From Choristoneura fumiferana (Eukaryota > Arthropoda > Insecta > Lepidoptera > Tortricidae), in the NCBI RefSeq assembly GCF_025370935.1, contig NC_133485.1, positions 17,735,739 through 17,799,738 on the forward strand: 64,000 bases of DNA, read 5' to 3'. This document shows, one piece after another, positions 30,224 through 41,096 of this stretch; positions within the stretch are counted from its first letter, which is position 1, and each line of letters begins with the position of its first letter. Position numbers and translations under genes: made by a program. The notes below the pieces were generated by a model. That model made no database searches, was not told the origin of the DNA, and saw only the letters and a program-made list of their open reading frames with translations.

Positions 30224-30697
30224 AAATGATATTGTAACGGATAACTCGACATGTTTCGCGCTATTTCGTAGCCCTTCTTCAAGGGAGCATGCGACTCGGC
30301 GGCTGCAACTAAGCGCCACCGCTCTGCTCGTGCGACTGTCCGACGAAACTAACACCGGCACACAACTACCCGCACTTTAACAATATTAAATACTCGTGCT
30401 GCGTCATCGGTTGGTGTGAACGTGCCTTTACGGAGCGATGTTGTTAGTGTTGTGTGCTACCCTACATTAGACAGTGACATTAAAAATGACGATAAAAATG
30501 CGGGTAGTTGTGCGCCGGTGTTAGTTTCGTCGGGCAGTCGCGCGAGCGGAGCGGTGGCGCGTAGTGTGCGTGTTGCGGCAGCCGCCGAGTCGCGTGCTCC
30601 TGAGAAGAAGGGCTACGAAATAGCCCGAAACGTGTCGAGCTAAACTCGATTTAAGACGTGAGTTATCCGTATCATTATATCATTCCGTATATCATTT
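30224..30697. mobile_element. Terminal-inverted-repeat element beside WW1
   Basis: The left end aatgatattgtaacggataa and the right end gagttatccg..atcattt are inverted. Both are followed inward by gaaatag-type motifs: gcgctatttcgtagcccttc and gaagggctacgaaatagccc. It starts 31 bp after the WW1 donor. The copy B counterpart, 52878-53337, retains an intact right end. A 75-codon open frame inside is not recognised. Confidence 0.78.
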
Positions 30698-30880
30698 GAT
30701 ATGGGTGAGTCTCACGGTAGTTTCATGTTCAAAATTATACATAGTGTTATTTTTGATTTCCGTTAACTTTTAAGTGAAAGTACAGGTCAAATAAAGTTAG
30801 TGGCCAAACTGATACTGTTAAACAGTAGTAACTGTTTAAAAGATAAGTCAGTACCCTTAGTGTTAGTTTTCGGTTATAAA

Positions 30881-31012
30881 ATACGTCTCGATCGCGTTCG
30901 CGTTAAAATCTCAATTTGTATGGAAACACGAACATCGCAAACGATCCGCTAGAGGCGCTGTTCGTGTTTGCATACAAATTGAGATTTTAACGCGAACGCG
31001 ATCGAGACGTAT
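30881..31012. mobile_element. Palindromic MITE (atacgtctcgatcgcgttcg)
   Basis: Arms of about 52 bp (atacgtctcgatcgcgttcg; cgaacgcgatcgagacgtat) surround a short centre. In copy B (53521-53626) part of the right arm (about 26 bp) is deleted, giving an asymmetric hairpin. Confidence 0.85.
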
Positions 31013-31213
31013 TTTTTAAACGAAAACTTTCACTAAGGGCACAGTATTGAAATTGATTTATGACGTAAATAACTATCGTAAAGTGCCTAGCGAAAGCAAT
31101 TGCTGGTTTCGTATTATTAAACCAATAGGTACACAGACGTCAAATAATGACGCCCCGGAGTTGAGGGGGCGGCAAAATTCCATAGTAAATAATAGATAAT
31201 AATAATAATAGAT

Positions 31214-31491
31214 AGCAGGTGGTAGGACCTTGTGCAAGGTCCGCCCGGATTGCTACCACCATCTTGCTCGCTAATCCTGCCGTGAAGCAGCAGTGCTTGC
31301 ACTGTTGTGTTTCGGCGTGGAGAGTAAGACAGCCGGTGAAATTACTGGCACTTGAGGTATCCCATCTTAGGCCTCTAGGTTGGCAACGCATCTGCAATCC
31401 CCCTGGTGTTGCAGGTGTCTATGGGCGGTGGTGATCTCTTACCATCAGGAGACCCACTTGCTCGTTTGCCATCCAGTCGAATAAAAAAAAA
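31214..31491 (+). mobile_element. SINE-like retroelement
   Basis: Most complete copy of this family: gcaggtggtaggaccttgtg to ccatccagtcgaataaaaaa. Allelic copy at 53731-54009. Open frames on both strands are shared by all copies and reflect the repeat, not a host gene. Confidence 0.78.
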
Positions 31492-32265
31492 AATAATATA
31501 TTTCATAATTTTGCCACACCTACGATTCGGACTGTTTAGAAGGAGCATTTTCCATTACTTATATTGTGGCGAAATCGGGAAATCCCCTTTCTATAATTGA
31601 ATAGTACAATAATGTATTGACATCTTGTATAGGTAGGTTTTTAAAACTTAAACAAGAGGGCGGCAAAATTTACTTCCGCCCCGGGCGGCTGTTACCCACG
31701 CTACGGCACTGCCGTGGCCCCTATTTTATTTTGGGTATTATTTTACGTGACCTAAGCATTGGATTCAAGCAAAGTTTCCACCAATAATGTGCGAGGAATC
31801 TGTTTTTCATTAACCAATAGAAACGCTTCATCTACCCATCCTCGCTCCGCTCAGCTGTTTCCACCAGACATGTGCTGTGCGAGCATAGGTAAACGAAGCG
31901 TTTCTATTGGTCACAACCACAGATATAGATTACACTAGATAACGCAAACACCTCAATCAGTATGAAAACCAACCGTGTCACTTTTTTATATCTACTGTGA
32001 CGTCTCAAGAGCGAATTAGCGATGTGAATTCCCCGATGTCTGCGCAAAATCGATTCAAATGCGCCGTGGGGCTCGAGTCAATCACTAGTTATGATTAGTC
32101 AGTTAGCGGTCAGTCTTTGTATGGGGCCAACCCGGACGTTTGGTCGGGGTTCGGACACGCGAAATAGATGCATTTGCGTAATCTAGCATAATCTATATCT
32201 GTGGTCACAACACATTCTCGCACATTATTGGTGGTAACTCTGCTTTAACGCTCCACCACCCGCAG
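31492..32265. other. Intron stretch with nested repeat
   Basis: It carries two relatives of the accagacatgtgctgtgcga repeat in opposite senses (31780-31920). A second unit spans from ccacagatatagattacact (31918) to its inverted counterpart (32180-32210), suggesting an inserted element of about 300 bp. No coding sequence. Confidence 0.6.
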
Positions 32266-32386
32266 TCGGCACATGAGCACGGAGTCGCAAGCCGAGCGTA
32301 TGGAGACGGCCGCGACGGAGTTCCAGCGCCGGTTCCACATCTCGCACGACAGCGACGAACGCGCCAGCCCGGCGCCTGCGCACCAG
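32266..32386 (+). CDS. Nedd4: Nedd4 linker exon after WW1 (haplotype A)
   Basis: The 121-bp exon lies between ccacccgcag and caccag|gtacgt. One base completes Thr, then 40 codons include TAATEFQRRFHISHD, which parallels the QRRxxIS segment after WW1 in Nedd4 proteins, a conserved regulatory Ser region. It ends in phase 0. Haplotype B has Asn where this copy has Ser in HDSDER (one base change at 32352). Confidence 0.9.
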
Positions 32387-34798
32387 GTACGTCCCAGCAC
32401 TAGCGGATAGGGGCTACTTCAAACTATAGGTGTTGACGGGGTCCGAGCAAAAGCGTGAGCGGTTGTGTGAACAAATTATATACACCAGGAATCAGTGATA
32501 AAAGGGAGTTTTTTTAAGGTTTTTGAAAACAATTATTACTGCCAAGGCAACGAGAGGGTGTATAAATCGTTTTGAGCTGCACAACCGCTCATGCTTATGC
32601 TGCTGCCTGTACGTATCAAATTAAGTAAAGTTTAAAAAGATTTATGGCCAAAATACATAATGGTTTGGTATAATTAAATTTCTCCGAAATTGGCAACTTT
32701 ACACGATTGTAATGCAAAAAATCAAGTTATGCAAATTTAAGTTTTTGAGACAGAATCAACCAAGGTATGTGTCAATATTTGGAAAATAGCTATAATTTTC
32801 ACTTATGTCAAATCGATTAATCTGATAGCAGATCTTTATGATCTGCTATATCTTTCCTATTTATTTTGTCCAATAAACCTAACCTAAACCAATATGTATA
32901 CGAAAACGAACAAAAAAGTTCGTCACAATAATAGTTTCACCGAAAATAATATTGTCACGTGACCATTATGTATTTCGTACATTATTATTTTTAAATTTTA
33001 TGTATTTTGACCCGTTTCCGTCTTTACATCAGTATTTTCTGTTCATTGCGTGTGTGGTTAGGTAGCCACTGCGCGATGAGCGCCTCGGACACGCAATGAA
33101 CAGAAAGAACGTGAAGTTATCGAGGTAAGGCCGTTAGCGGTCTTAAATAGTCAAAGTACAACTTAAAACAAGACAGCCCTATATATCTTAAGTCGAGCGA
33201 ATGGTTTCTGTCAACAAATCTGCATAATTTATTAAATCTATACACGCTGGTGTTCCAACATCCGTGAATCTTGGGGCCAGTACAAGCGGACTGCAACTGC
33301 TGAATTTGCCCATACATTTTTTATTGCAGTCGTTACAATTGCACGCAAACTGCACGCTGGCTGCGATTGAAATATATGAGCTGTCGTCAGTTGAGGTTAC
33401 GTTGCAGTCAGCATGCAGCATTACAACTCGTCTTAAATTACACGTTTAAAATAACGCTTTTTCTTAGAGATTGTTGCCAGAATGTTGCCAGAAAGGGAAA
33501 GGAGACTAGCCATCTAGGATTGTCTTGTCGGTCAAAATTTGCAAGTTTACATTGAAAAGAGTAACGGAATGTAATCTGTTCTTAAGGGCAAACTTATAGA
33601 AAGTCATGATTATTTTTAACTAATATGGATTAAGGTAAAATTGTGGCGAATTTGCAAGTCTATTTAACTAATTGAAGGAGGCATACAAATTTTGAGTGAA
33701 AGATAGTAGTAGAATAAATTTTGAAATTGTACAAAATATGCTTTAAATGTTTCAGCATACGCTATTTTCAATATTATTTCGGGCTTATGCAAAAAAATAT
33801 CTTATTTTGGTTATAAAATTGTGCGAGCAAACCAAGCATTTAAAAGCTTTGTATTTACTTATTGACTTTAGGTGGATCTAGCCAATTTCATTCTACTTTC
33901 GATTTCTTAGAAAGAAAACACAAACTTGTCTTACTTTTACTTAAAGTTAGGTATTATTTAATATAGATTAGGATCTTTAATAAATTTAACATTTTAGCGT
34001 GATATGTATCGCTTTGTCGCTGTAGCATCTTGATCATTATTGTTGAATGAATAAATTCGAAAATGAACATTATATTTTGCATGAACTTTTTATCTTAATG
34101 TTGAAATATGAATTATATTTCAGTCGTGCATGCTTGTATTTTTAATAAAGTAAATTTTTAATAAGTAGTTTAGGATTTTGGGTCTTTATAAGGAATGTTT
34201 TTTTTAATAAAACATAGCACGCGTAGATAGTAGGTATTTCTTATTATTTTTTACATATATAACACTATTCATTCTTGTTTAAAAAAATGTAGGTGTTTGA
34301 AATTATATATATTTTTTTATTGGATGGTTGGTTTTATGTAGCTAAATTGCGTAAAAGGTATCGTAAGGTTTACGTTTAAATTAGAATGAAAGGTCAACTG
34401 TACGGTTGAGTTTTCATTTTATTTTATATTTTTGTAAGGATTTTTTAAACACCACTCACACTTGATTGTTCTTTGTGAGTGCCAGAACGATACTGACAGT
34501 CATTATTGGTTTAAGATATTTTATTTGTGTGCCTACTATATTCATTCCCCATTACATACATCGTGACTTACATATGCAACATTATACTAATTTCGCAGCA
34601 TGGGCTTAGCAATCCAGGACTAACTATATCTAACAATTCTAGGTTGACATCTGGCATAGAAGGGTCGATAACAGAACTCTCCACCATCGACATTGTGTTG
34701 TCCTCACTTATCATAGAAAATTTACACGTGAAAACATAATTAATTTACAAACTTATGTCTATGAGTTTGTGCATAAGTAATATTTAACTCTCTAACAG
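32387..34798. other. Long intron, few recognisable features
   Basis: Holds an inverted repeat at 33038-33108 (tctgttcattgcgtgt and acacgcaatgaacaga around a 35-base loop). Otherwise A+T-rich and non-coding. Copy B has two extra insertions here (55346-55438 and 55970-56388). Confidence 0.6.
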
Positions 34799-35584
34799 GG
34801 GGATAACAATAGCGGCGAGGGTACCTCCTATGATGCGACGCCATTAACTTCGCCCGTACGATCTCCTCAACCCAGCAGGGAATCAAACCCAGAACTAACT
34901 GAAGTGCCTCAAACATCTAGCTTAAGTAATACCTGTGATAGTAATTTAAGAGAGGAGGACGACGTTGTATGCGCGAACGAAGTTCGCCTCAAAGAACTGG
35001 AAGGTGACAACGAAACTGACGATGTTGCTCAAGACTGTGATAACGCGACCTCTAGTCAAAACGAGGCACCGGCAGAAGCTGCCGGCCAATCAGAGAGCGC
35101 CGTCGCTCACGCCGACCAATCAGACGGCGCGGAACAAAAAGACAAAACAGACGAAGCGATCGAAAGGGAGTCAGACGCGGTCAATGATAATGCTAGAACG
35201 AACTTAGAAACCGCCGATGTAAGTGAAACCGCACCAACGGAAGCAGAAAATGAAATCAATGTAGAAAACACGGCCGAAATAGAAACTACTAATGTAGAAC
35301 AAGAAGCAAGTAACGCAGAACATGAAACAGGTACCGTTGTAACGGAAACACATAACGCTGACGCAGAAACACAGAACGTTGACACAGTGACGGACGTTGA
35401 CGCGGACGCGCACTTTGTTGACGCGGAGAGTACGAGTGTAGCAGTAGAAAGAGTGGAGATAGAGGAGTTAGAGGAGGCCCTGACTTTTGACGAGAACCAT
35501 TTCAGTACGCCCACGGGAGGGGCGACTCCTGAAAGGGTGGCAACGGGTCGCCGCATGACTAGCAGCTCGATGGACGATACTGAG
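34799..35584 (+). CDS. Nedd4: Nedd4 acidic middle exon (haplotype A)
   Basis: The 786-bp exon lies between ctctctaacag and gatactgag|gtaagg and is 262 codons in phase 0 at both ends. It starts GDNNSGEGTSYDATPLTSP, becomes strongly acidic (Glu, Asp, Ala, Thr, Asn), with a degenerate repeat around residues 100-195 (for example NVEQEASNAEHETG, then HNADAETQNVDT), and ends SSSMDDTE. No Trp and no PPxY are seen. It is probably disordered. Both boundaries being phase 0, it could be skipped in frame. Drosophila Nedd4 long isoforms also have an extended middle region. The frame runs on past the donor to 35683, but that extension is intron. Haplotype B differs at two residues. Confidence 0.85.
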
Positions 35585-35898
35585 GTAAGGGTACACCAAA
35601 ATGTCAGGGAACCTTGGCCTCGCCAATGTTATTTTATATTTACAATGTGTTGTGATGTTTGCGCGATTGGACACTACACATAGGGAGGGAGCGAAAGAAT
35701 GGAGAATATTAGAGGCGAAAGTAACGCAGGTGCCATCAAATTCATAACCATCATCTTTCTTTAACTATTTTGTACCGTTTGACAGAATGGCATTCAGAAA
35801 TCGAAATTTCTGGACCAAAGCATATGTAAGACTGACGCAAATTTCATAGTTTTTGATTTTTTTAAACAATTAAAGGTTCTTAATTTATGACTTTTTTA

Positions 35899-36353
35899 AG
35901 GTTCCGTAGTCAACTAGGAACCCTTATAGTTTCGCCATGTTTGTCCGTCTGTCTGTCTACATCTACTACAATATACATATCAGTCACGCCGACAGAGGGG
36001 TACAATAAATAAAGTAAAAACAATTTTTTACGATACCTCCCATAGACGTAAAGTGGGGGTGTTTTTTTTCTCGACACCCCCCCCCCCACTAAAATCTAAA
36101 CTGTTGGTGGAAAATTTTAAAAAATTCAGAAGAGTAGTAAATATATCAAATTTACAAGGAAAATTATAGCGGCTGAAATGGCTTGAGAATTACTAGTAGT
36201 TTAAGAGTAAATAGCAGCCTAAGGTATAAAATATACCTAAGCTTGGAAGATTCAGTACAGAATACGAAATCCTTAGAAAAATATTATTTGATTTTTTCGT
36301 AATGGCTACGGAACCCTATCCTGGGCGTGTACGACACGCTCTTGGCCGGTTTT
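35899..36353 (+). repeat. Lepidopteran 'ggttccg' repeat, internally deleted
   Basis: It opens aaggttccgtagtcaactag and ends gacacgctcttggccggttt. Compared with the allelic 58961-59540 it lacks two internal segments. Confidence 0.8.
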
Positions 36354-36656
36354 TTATTTAATCTATAACTAGTCTTTTTAATTTACTCATACAACAACAA
36401 CATACAACATTACGAGTTTTTTTACGACAACAAGTCACTGAGAGTGTATTGTACACATATGTAAAATGAAAATTGCATATAATACGCTTCTTGCCCAGCT
36501 TGGCATAGTAGAAAGATAATTGACAGCTGGGTTTAAAAAAAAATGGCCTTGATCCTATAGATCTTTCTAAATTATAGCATTGTAAAACAAACTCTTATTC
36601 TGGTTCCTCCAAAATGTGCAATAAAATGCACACAATAAGTTCAAGGGAATTACGGA

Positions 36657-36899
36657 CGGGTGACGACAGTCTTTCCCGGCCCGGATAATACCGACATGGA
36701 AATACCGACCCTGTTTTTCGTGTACACGCCCATAGAAGCTCATGTCAGTTTCTATGGGCGTGTACACAAAAAACAGGGTCGGTATTTCCATCACAATGTT
36801 TTAGACTATCGCGGTCATTACTCATTGTTTTTTTTTTTTTCGGTATTTCCATGTCGGTATTATCCGGACCGGGAAAGAGTGTCACCCTTACGGACCTAT
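36657..36899. repeat. Three-armed fold-back repeat
   Basis: The arm ataccgaccctgtttttcgt...gggcgtgtac pairs with gggcgtgtacacaaaaaaca...gtcggtat around a short centre. A third, partial arm (36840-36892, tcggtatttccatgtcggta) repeats the complement of the first 50 bases. A relative lies at 38943-39015. Allelic copy at 59847-60090. Confidence 0.8.
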
Positions 36900-37879
36900 G
36901 ACAATGTAACTAAGTGAACATTCTCTTGTTTCTCTATCGTTTTACACCACGACAGTTCCATGTTATTCCCGAAACAATTAGAATCCAATTGCTTTGACTT
37001 TTTATTATTATTTATATGATGGATCTCAGGAAGTTATATTCAACACAAGGCTACGGAGCTACCGCATGCTACTCGAACTATCAAATTAAAATACAACGAT
37101 ATTGACATAGCTATTCTCATTACATATTGAGTTTCGTCTGATCATTATCATACTTCCTTCCATTGACCAAATTATTTATTATACAATATACACTGCGTCG
37201 GGTAGTTTAATTAGCCTTTGTTCCATTAACAATACCTATTTTGTCGCATATATTGAAGAAATTAACCACATTGAGCGAAAGATTTTTATAAAAATGTAGT
37301 ATGATGTGTGCTTGCAAAATGTCCATTCTCTAAAATTGTATGCTGACCTTAGCTCATTTCTTTCATACAATGTGTTAATCCTTTGACATTTTATTTCAAA
37401 TAAACAGATGAATACAACATAACACAGTACATACAAATCAAAATGAATCAATACCTAATACTATAAAAAAACAATTATAAAATAAATAAAAAATACAAAA
37501 TATCAAAAAACATAACGAAAAAAAAAGTTTTTTTTTAAATGTATTAATAAAATAACTGAAAACTTAAAAGTAGTTTATTCGGATTAGTATCACTTTGTCT
37601 AAAACGCAGCTGGTCTAAGTAGCAAGTGGTCTAAAAAGCAACTGGCCTCATGAAAAGTAAGTTAACTTGTTCGTGTCAGAAACTTGAAAAAACATAGGTT
37701 AGGTTAGATTGCGTCAAGGCGCGAAAACTATGTTCATTCTGAATGCTTACACGATGTAGCTTATAAATATTTGACGCAATATGGTTTTTTCCTTAACGTT
37801 AAGTGGCCGTCCGCAACTGACGTGTGTCACGGACGCCTTCGGCTTTATGCTTCACAGTAGAGCGCTTTAGATCGAGACT
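36900..37879. other. Intron stretch, no gene recognised
   Basis: A+T-rich, with A-runs around 37460-37560. The motif taaaacgcagctggtctaag followed by gtggtctaaaaagcaactgg (37601-37645) is a small direct repeat. No splice-supported coding sequence. Confidence 0.55.
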
Positions 37880-38517
37880 ATAGTAAAAGAGGAGAAGTAT
37901 GCACACTCCGACCCTTTAGCAACTTAACTGCCTACTCCGGCGCGGAAGCTTAGGGTTGTCGATGTCTATTTTAAATTAATTTCCTACCGGCAAATAATTT
38001 TAGTACGAAAGTTAAATTAAAATTGTCCTATGTCTGTGTCTGGACAAATAAGATTCTATGCCGCTATATTATTATTATTATACAAAATTTAAAAATATTA
38101 TTTATAAATTCGCCGGAGTGGTGATGCTGATGGCGACTGTGTACATACTACTCATGTTTCCCTACACATAATACTATAACTATATTGTTTATAGGTAGGT
38201 AGGTAGGTATCTATTATTTTTTCATGTGTCCCTGCACAAAACTATTACACTTTACTTACATACTACTAATTCACAACTATACCTAATACAAAAAAATACG
38301 TTAGTACGAGTACGCGAACGTAAAAGGTGATCATCTCGCGAAGCGAGCGCAAGACGAGCGAGCTAAAATCAAAACGTACAGCAGCGCAGCCTTGACTACA
38401 GAAAACTTAATCCTCCTTAAATCATCAGTGTGTGCGTGCGGCGGGTGTGTGCGCACACATTTAAGCCGCGCGATGTACTTTTGTTTGTAGTGAACCTACT
38501 TCTCCTCTTTTACTATG
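37880..38517. mobile_element. Terminal-inverted-repeat element (atagtaaaagaggagaagta)
   Basis: The ends atagtaaaagaggagaagta and tacttctcctcttttactat are exact inverted 20-mers. TA at the tips suggests a Tc1/mariner type. The interior has no coding frame. The allelic copy starts near 61124. Confidence 0.82.
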
Positions 38518-39206
38518 TCGAGACGGCTTTGTGGATGTAACGCAACCGTAATCCGCAACCGGCTTCAGGGCCCACAGAAGTAATAATAAGACGAATAGAA
38601 ATGATACCGTGTTTATATCCCTCAACAATCGATTTCGTCATTTATTCTCGTCTCCCTTCAGTGAGTAGGTACACTTTTTGTATTTTCATGTATATTACGG
38701 TACACACCAATGAAATTTAATCCTTTTTTTAACGACATCATCTCATCTAATTTATAACTGTTATGGTCACAGCGAATTAGAGCCACTCGGCACCCGTGCA
38801 GCACCGCCTCCACTTTCGGCGTCCACTCGTTGTTGATAGGTGGTCCACCGGTGGACCTCGCGTTGTCCACGAATTTCCTAGTAGTAACTATGGCGGCGAG
38901 CAGCGGGCTGACATAGAAACTGACAGGAGCTTCTACACGCGCTTGCGTGTACACGAAAAACAGGGTCGGTATTTCCATCCCGGTATTATCCGGGCCGGGA
39001 AAGAGCGTCACCCACCGAGTGGTCCGCGCGTAGCAACCTCGCGAGTGAGGCGAACCGGTGACGCTACGGAGTTGATGTAGTGAGCGCATACCCATACAAA
39101 TCCATATGAAGAATACTAACCGCTCGAGGCGAGGCGGTGCAGGTCGGGTGCCGGGTGGCTGTAACGAGCTGTGACCTTTACAGATAATTGAAAACATATT
39201 AAGGCT
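38518..39206. other. Intron stretch with a 179-codon minus-strand frame
   Basis: A minus-strand open frame (38658-39197) includes part of the fold-back repeat and gives a Cys/Arg/His-rich protein unlike any family I know. In copy B (61904-62431) it is 175 codons, and both length differences are 6 bp, so the frame is kept. It may be chance. Confidence 0.4.
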
Positions 39207-39878
39207 TTTTAGGGTTCCGGAGCCAAAAAGGCAAAAACGGAACCCTTATAGTTTCGCCATGTCTGTTGGTCTGTCTGTCTGTCTGCCTGTCTGCCTGTCT
39301 GTCTGTCTGTCCGTCCGCGGCTTTGCTCAGGGACTATCAATGCTAGAAAGCTGCAATTTTGCACGGATAGGTATATAAGTAAACTATGCCGACAAAATGG
39401 TACAATTAAAATTCAAAAATATTTTTTTTAGGGTACCTCCCATAGACGTAAAGTGGGGGTGTTTTTTTTTTCTTATCCAACCCTATAGTGTGGGTATCGT
39501 TGAATAGGTCTTTTAAAACCATTAGGGGGTTGCTAAGACGATTTTTCGATTCAGTGATTTGTTTGCGTAATATTCAACTTTAAAGTGCAAATTTTCATAA
39601 AAATCGAGCGTCCCCCCCCTCTAAAATCTAAACCGGTGAGTGGAAAAATTTGAAAAAAATCAGGATGGTAGTAAGTATATCAAACTTTCAAGGAAAACTA
39701 TAACGGCTAAGTTTGCTTGAGAATTATTAGTAGTTTATGAGTAAATAGCAGCCTAAGGTATAAATATACCTAAACTTGGAAGATTCCGTATAAAATAAGA
39801 AATACTTAGAAAAATATTACTTAATTTTTTCGTAATGGCTACGGAACCCTATTTTGGGCGTGTCCGACACGCTCTTGG
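39207..39878 (+). repeat. Lepidopteran 'ggttccg' repeat, full
   Basis: It starts tttttagggttccggagcca, has a long (tgtc)n tract at 39260-39315, and ends gggcgtgtccgacacgctct. The allele is at 62443-63109. Confidence 0.85.
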
Positions 39879-40642
39879 TTATTATTCATCTTATTAAAAT
39901 TTCTGTGGTCCGTATCCATAATCCGCAACCGACATCAGAGAACGTCCGCAACCTTTAGGGCTCTACACACCAAAGCTGCCGAACTGCTTTGTGGTGTGCA
40001 TTTGAGATTCAAGTTATGCGTGCTTTATAATAGTTATTTATGTGGCTGGTGCATAATGAGAGGCATTAAAGTACGAGTGTGGTTTTCATAATAAGATCAC
40101 ACGAGTGTTTTAATGCCTAATTATGTATAGCCGCATACATAACTTTATCTACATGCATATCATAAGTTTTCTATAATATGTTCAGATATGGCCTGTGTTT
40201 TAGTTAGTGTTACTGATAACTAATTTGAAGTACCTACCAAAGCTTAAATAAAACAGATAATAAAAAACTAAAATTTTATTTATAATAATAATTATTATCT
40301 ACATGCATGTCATAAGTTTTCTACAATATGTACAGATATGCATTGTTAAAAAAAGTATTACCGATACTTTAATGTAAACATTAAGATGCACTGTACTTTA
40401 ATGTGAACATTAAGATGCACCCGCAGATACCAGGTTCTTAATAAAGGCCATTTGATTGATAGTCGTTTCTGAACATATAATAGGGAAGTTATGTTAAGCA
40501 TGTAGATAAAAGGATGTAACGTGTTATGTTACGAGAAACGGTAGATGTTTAATATACAGATTTTGTAAGCAGTTTAAATGTAAGGTAGGTAAGAAAGAGC
40601 TACACTACCAACCGCCTTCTATTCACTCGCTTCGTCTTTGCA
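39879..40642. other. Intron end up to the gap, small direct repeats
   Basis: The unit tctacatgcatatcataagt (about 40148) recurs as tctacatgcatgtcataagt (40299). The 28-bp unit tactttaatgtaaacattaa is tandemly repeated at 40368-40423. The contig ends at 40642. Confidence 0.6.
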
Positions 40643-40742
40643 NNNNNNNNNNNNNNNNNNNNNNNNNNNNNNNNNNNNNNNNNNNNNNNNNNNNNNNNNN
40701 NNNNNNNNNNNNNNNNNNNNNNNNNNNNNNNNNNNNNNNNNN
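40643..40742. other. Scaffold gap of exactly 100 N
   Basis: A run of 100 N, the conventional size for a gap of unknown length. The left contig ends inside the duplicated sequence; the right contig begins inside DIRS element 2, just outside its ICR. Confidence 0.98.
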
Positions 40743-40792
40743 TTTTTGGGTATTGGGTTCTTTTTTACTATAATAGGGAGGGTTATTAGTAA

Positions 40793-40908
40793 TTGCTTCG
40801 AAGGAAGTCGATCATATAATTGTGATCGAACTTCACTTACAGGTAAGTTCGTTTAATCACTAATTATATTTCTCGACTTCCTTCTTCGCAATTAGGTTTA
40901 CAATTTGT
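40793..40908 (-). repeat. ICR of DIRS element 2
   Basis: Bases 40859-40908 on the + strand repeat the sense sequence of the 5' terminus (attatatttctcgacttcct to acaatttgtag). Bases 40793-40858 represent the missing 3' terminus and contain ttacaggtaagttcg. The position relative to the recombinase stop matches element 1. Confidence 0.85.
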
Positions 40909-41096
40909 AGGATGTTCAGAGTTTGAATTAGAATGCAATTACAATAACAAAATAAACAGAAGCATAATCAGTTTAGATTACTTTTATTCGTATTTGTACT
41001 ACATTATAATATGATTATTTCAATATTATAAAAAGAAAAGAGAAAAAAATAATAATTCTAAAACATAATCATGGTTATGACATAGTAAGTTAGGAC

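Larger units (their letters stand above)
22573..40642. other. Haplotype copy A of a sequence repeated at 45694-63868
   Basis: The whole 18.1-kb interval recurs in direct order 23.1-23.2 kb downstream with indels, SNPs and copy-specific insertions. It ends exactly at the N gap. It contains the second cassette exon, the WW1, linker and acidic exons, and intron repeats. Interpreted as one allele of a heterozygous locus. Confidence 0.88.

Noticed and set aside
30416..30643. 75-codon frame beside WW1
   Set aside because: It lies wholly inside a terminal-inverted-repeat element and has no recognised domain.
31140..31434. Conserved small frames in the SINE-like repeat
   Set aside because: The same frames appear in every copy of the repeat because the repeat is similar, not because they are coding.
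34904..35683. 259-codon frame as an independent acidic protein
   Set aside because: It begins with GTG, and clear splice sites at 34798 and 35585 make it an internal Nedd4 exon starting at 34799.
39207..39320. (tgtc)n tract as a regulatory array
   Set aside because: It is a constant part of the 'ggttccg' repeat family and occurs in every copy.
40638..40856. Open frame across the N gap
   Set aside because: Made mostly of undetermined residues.
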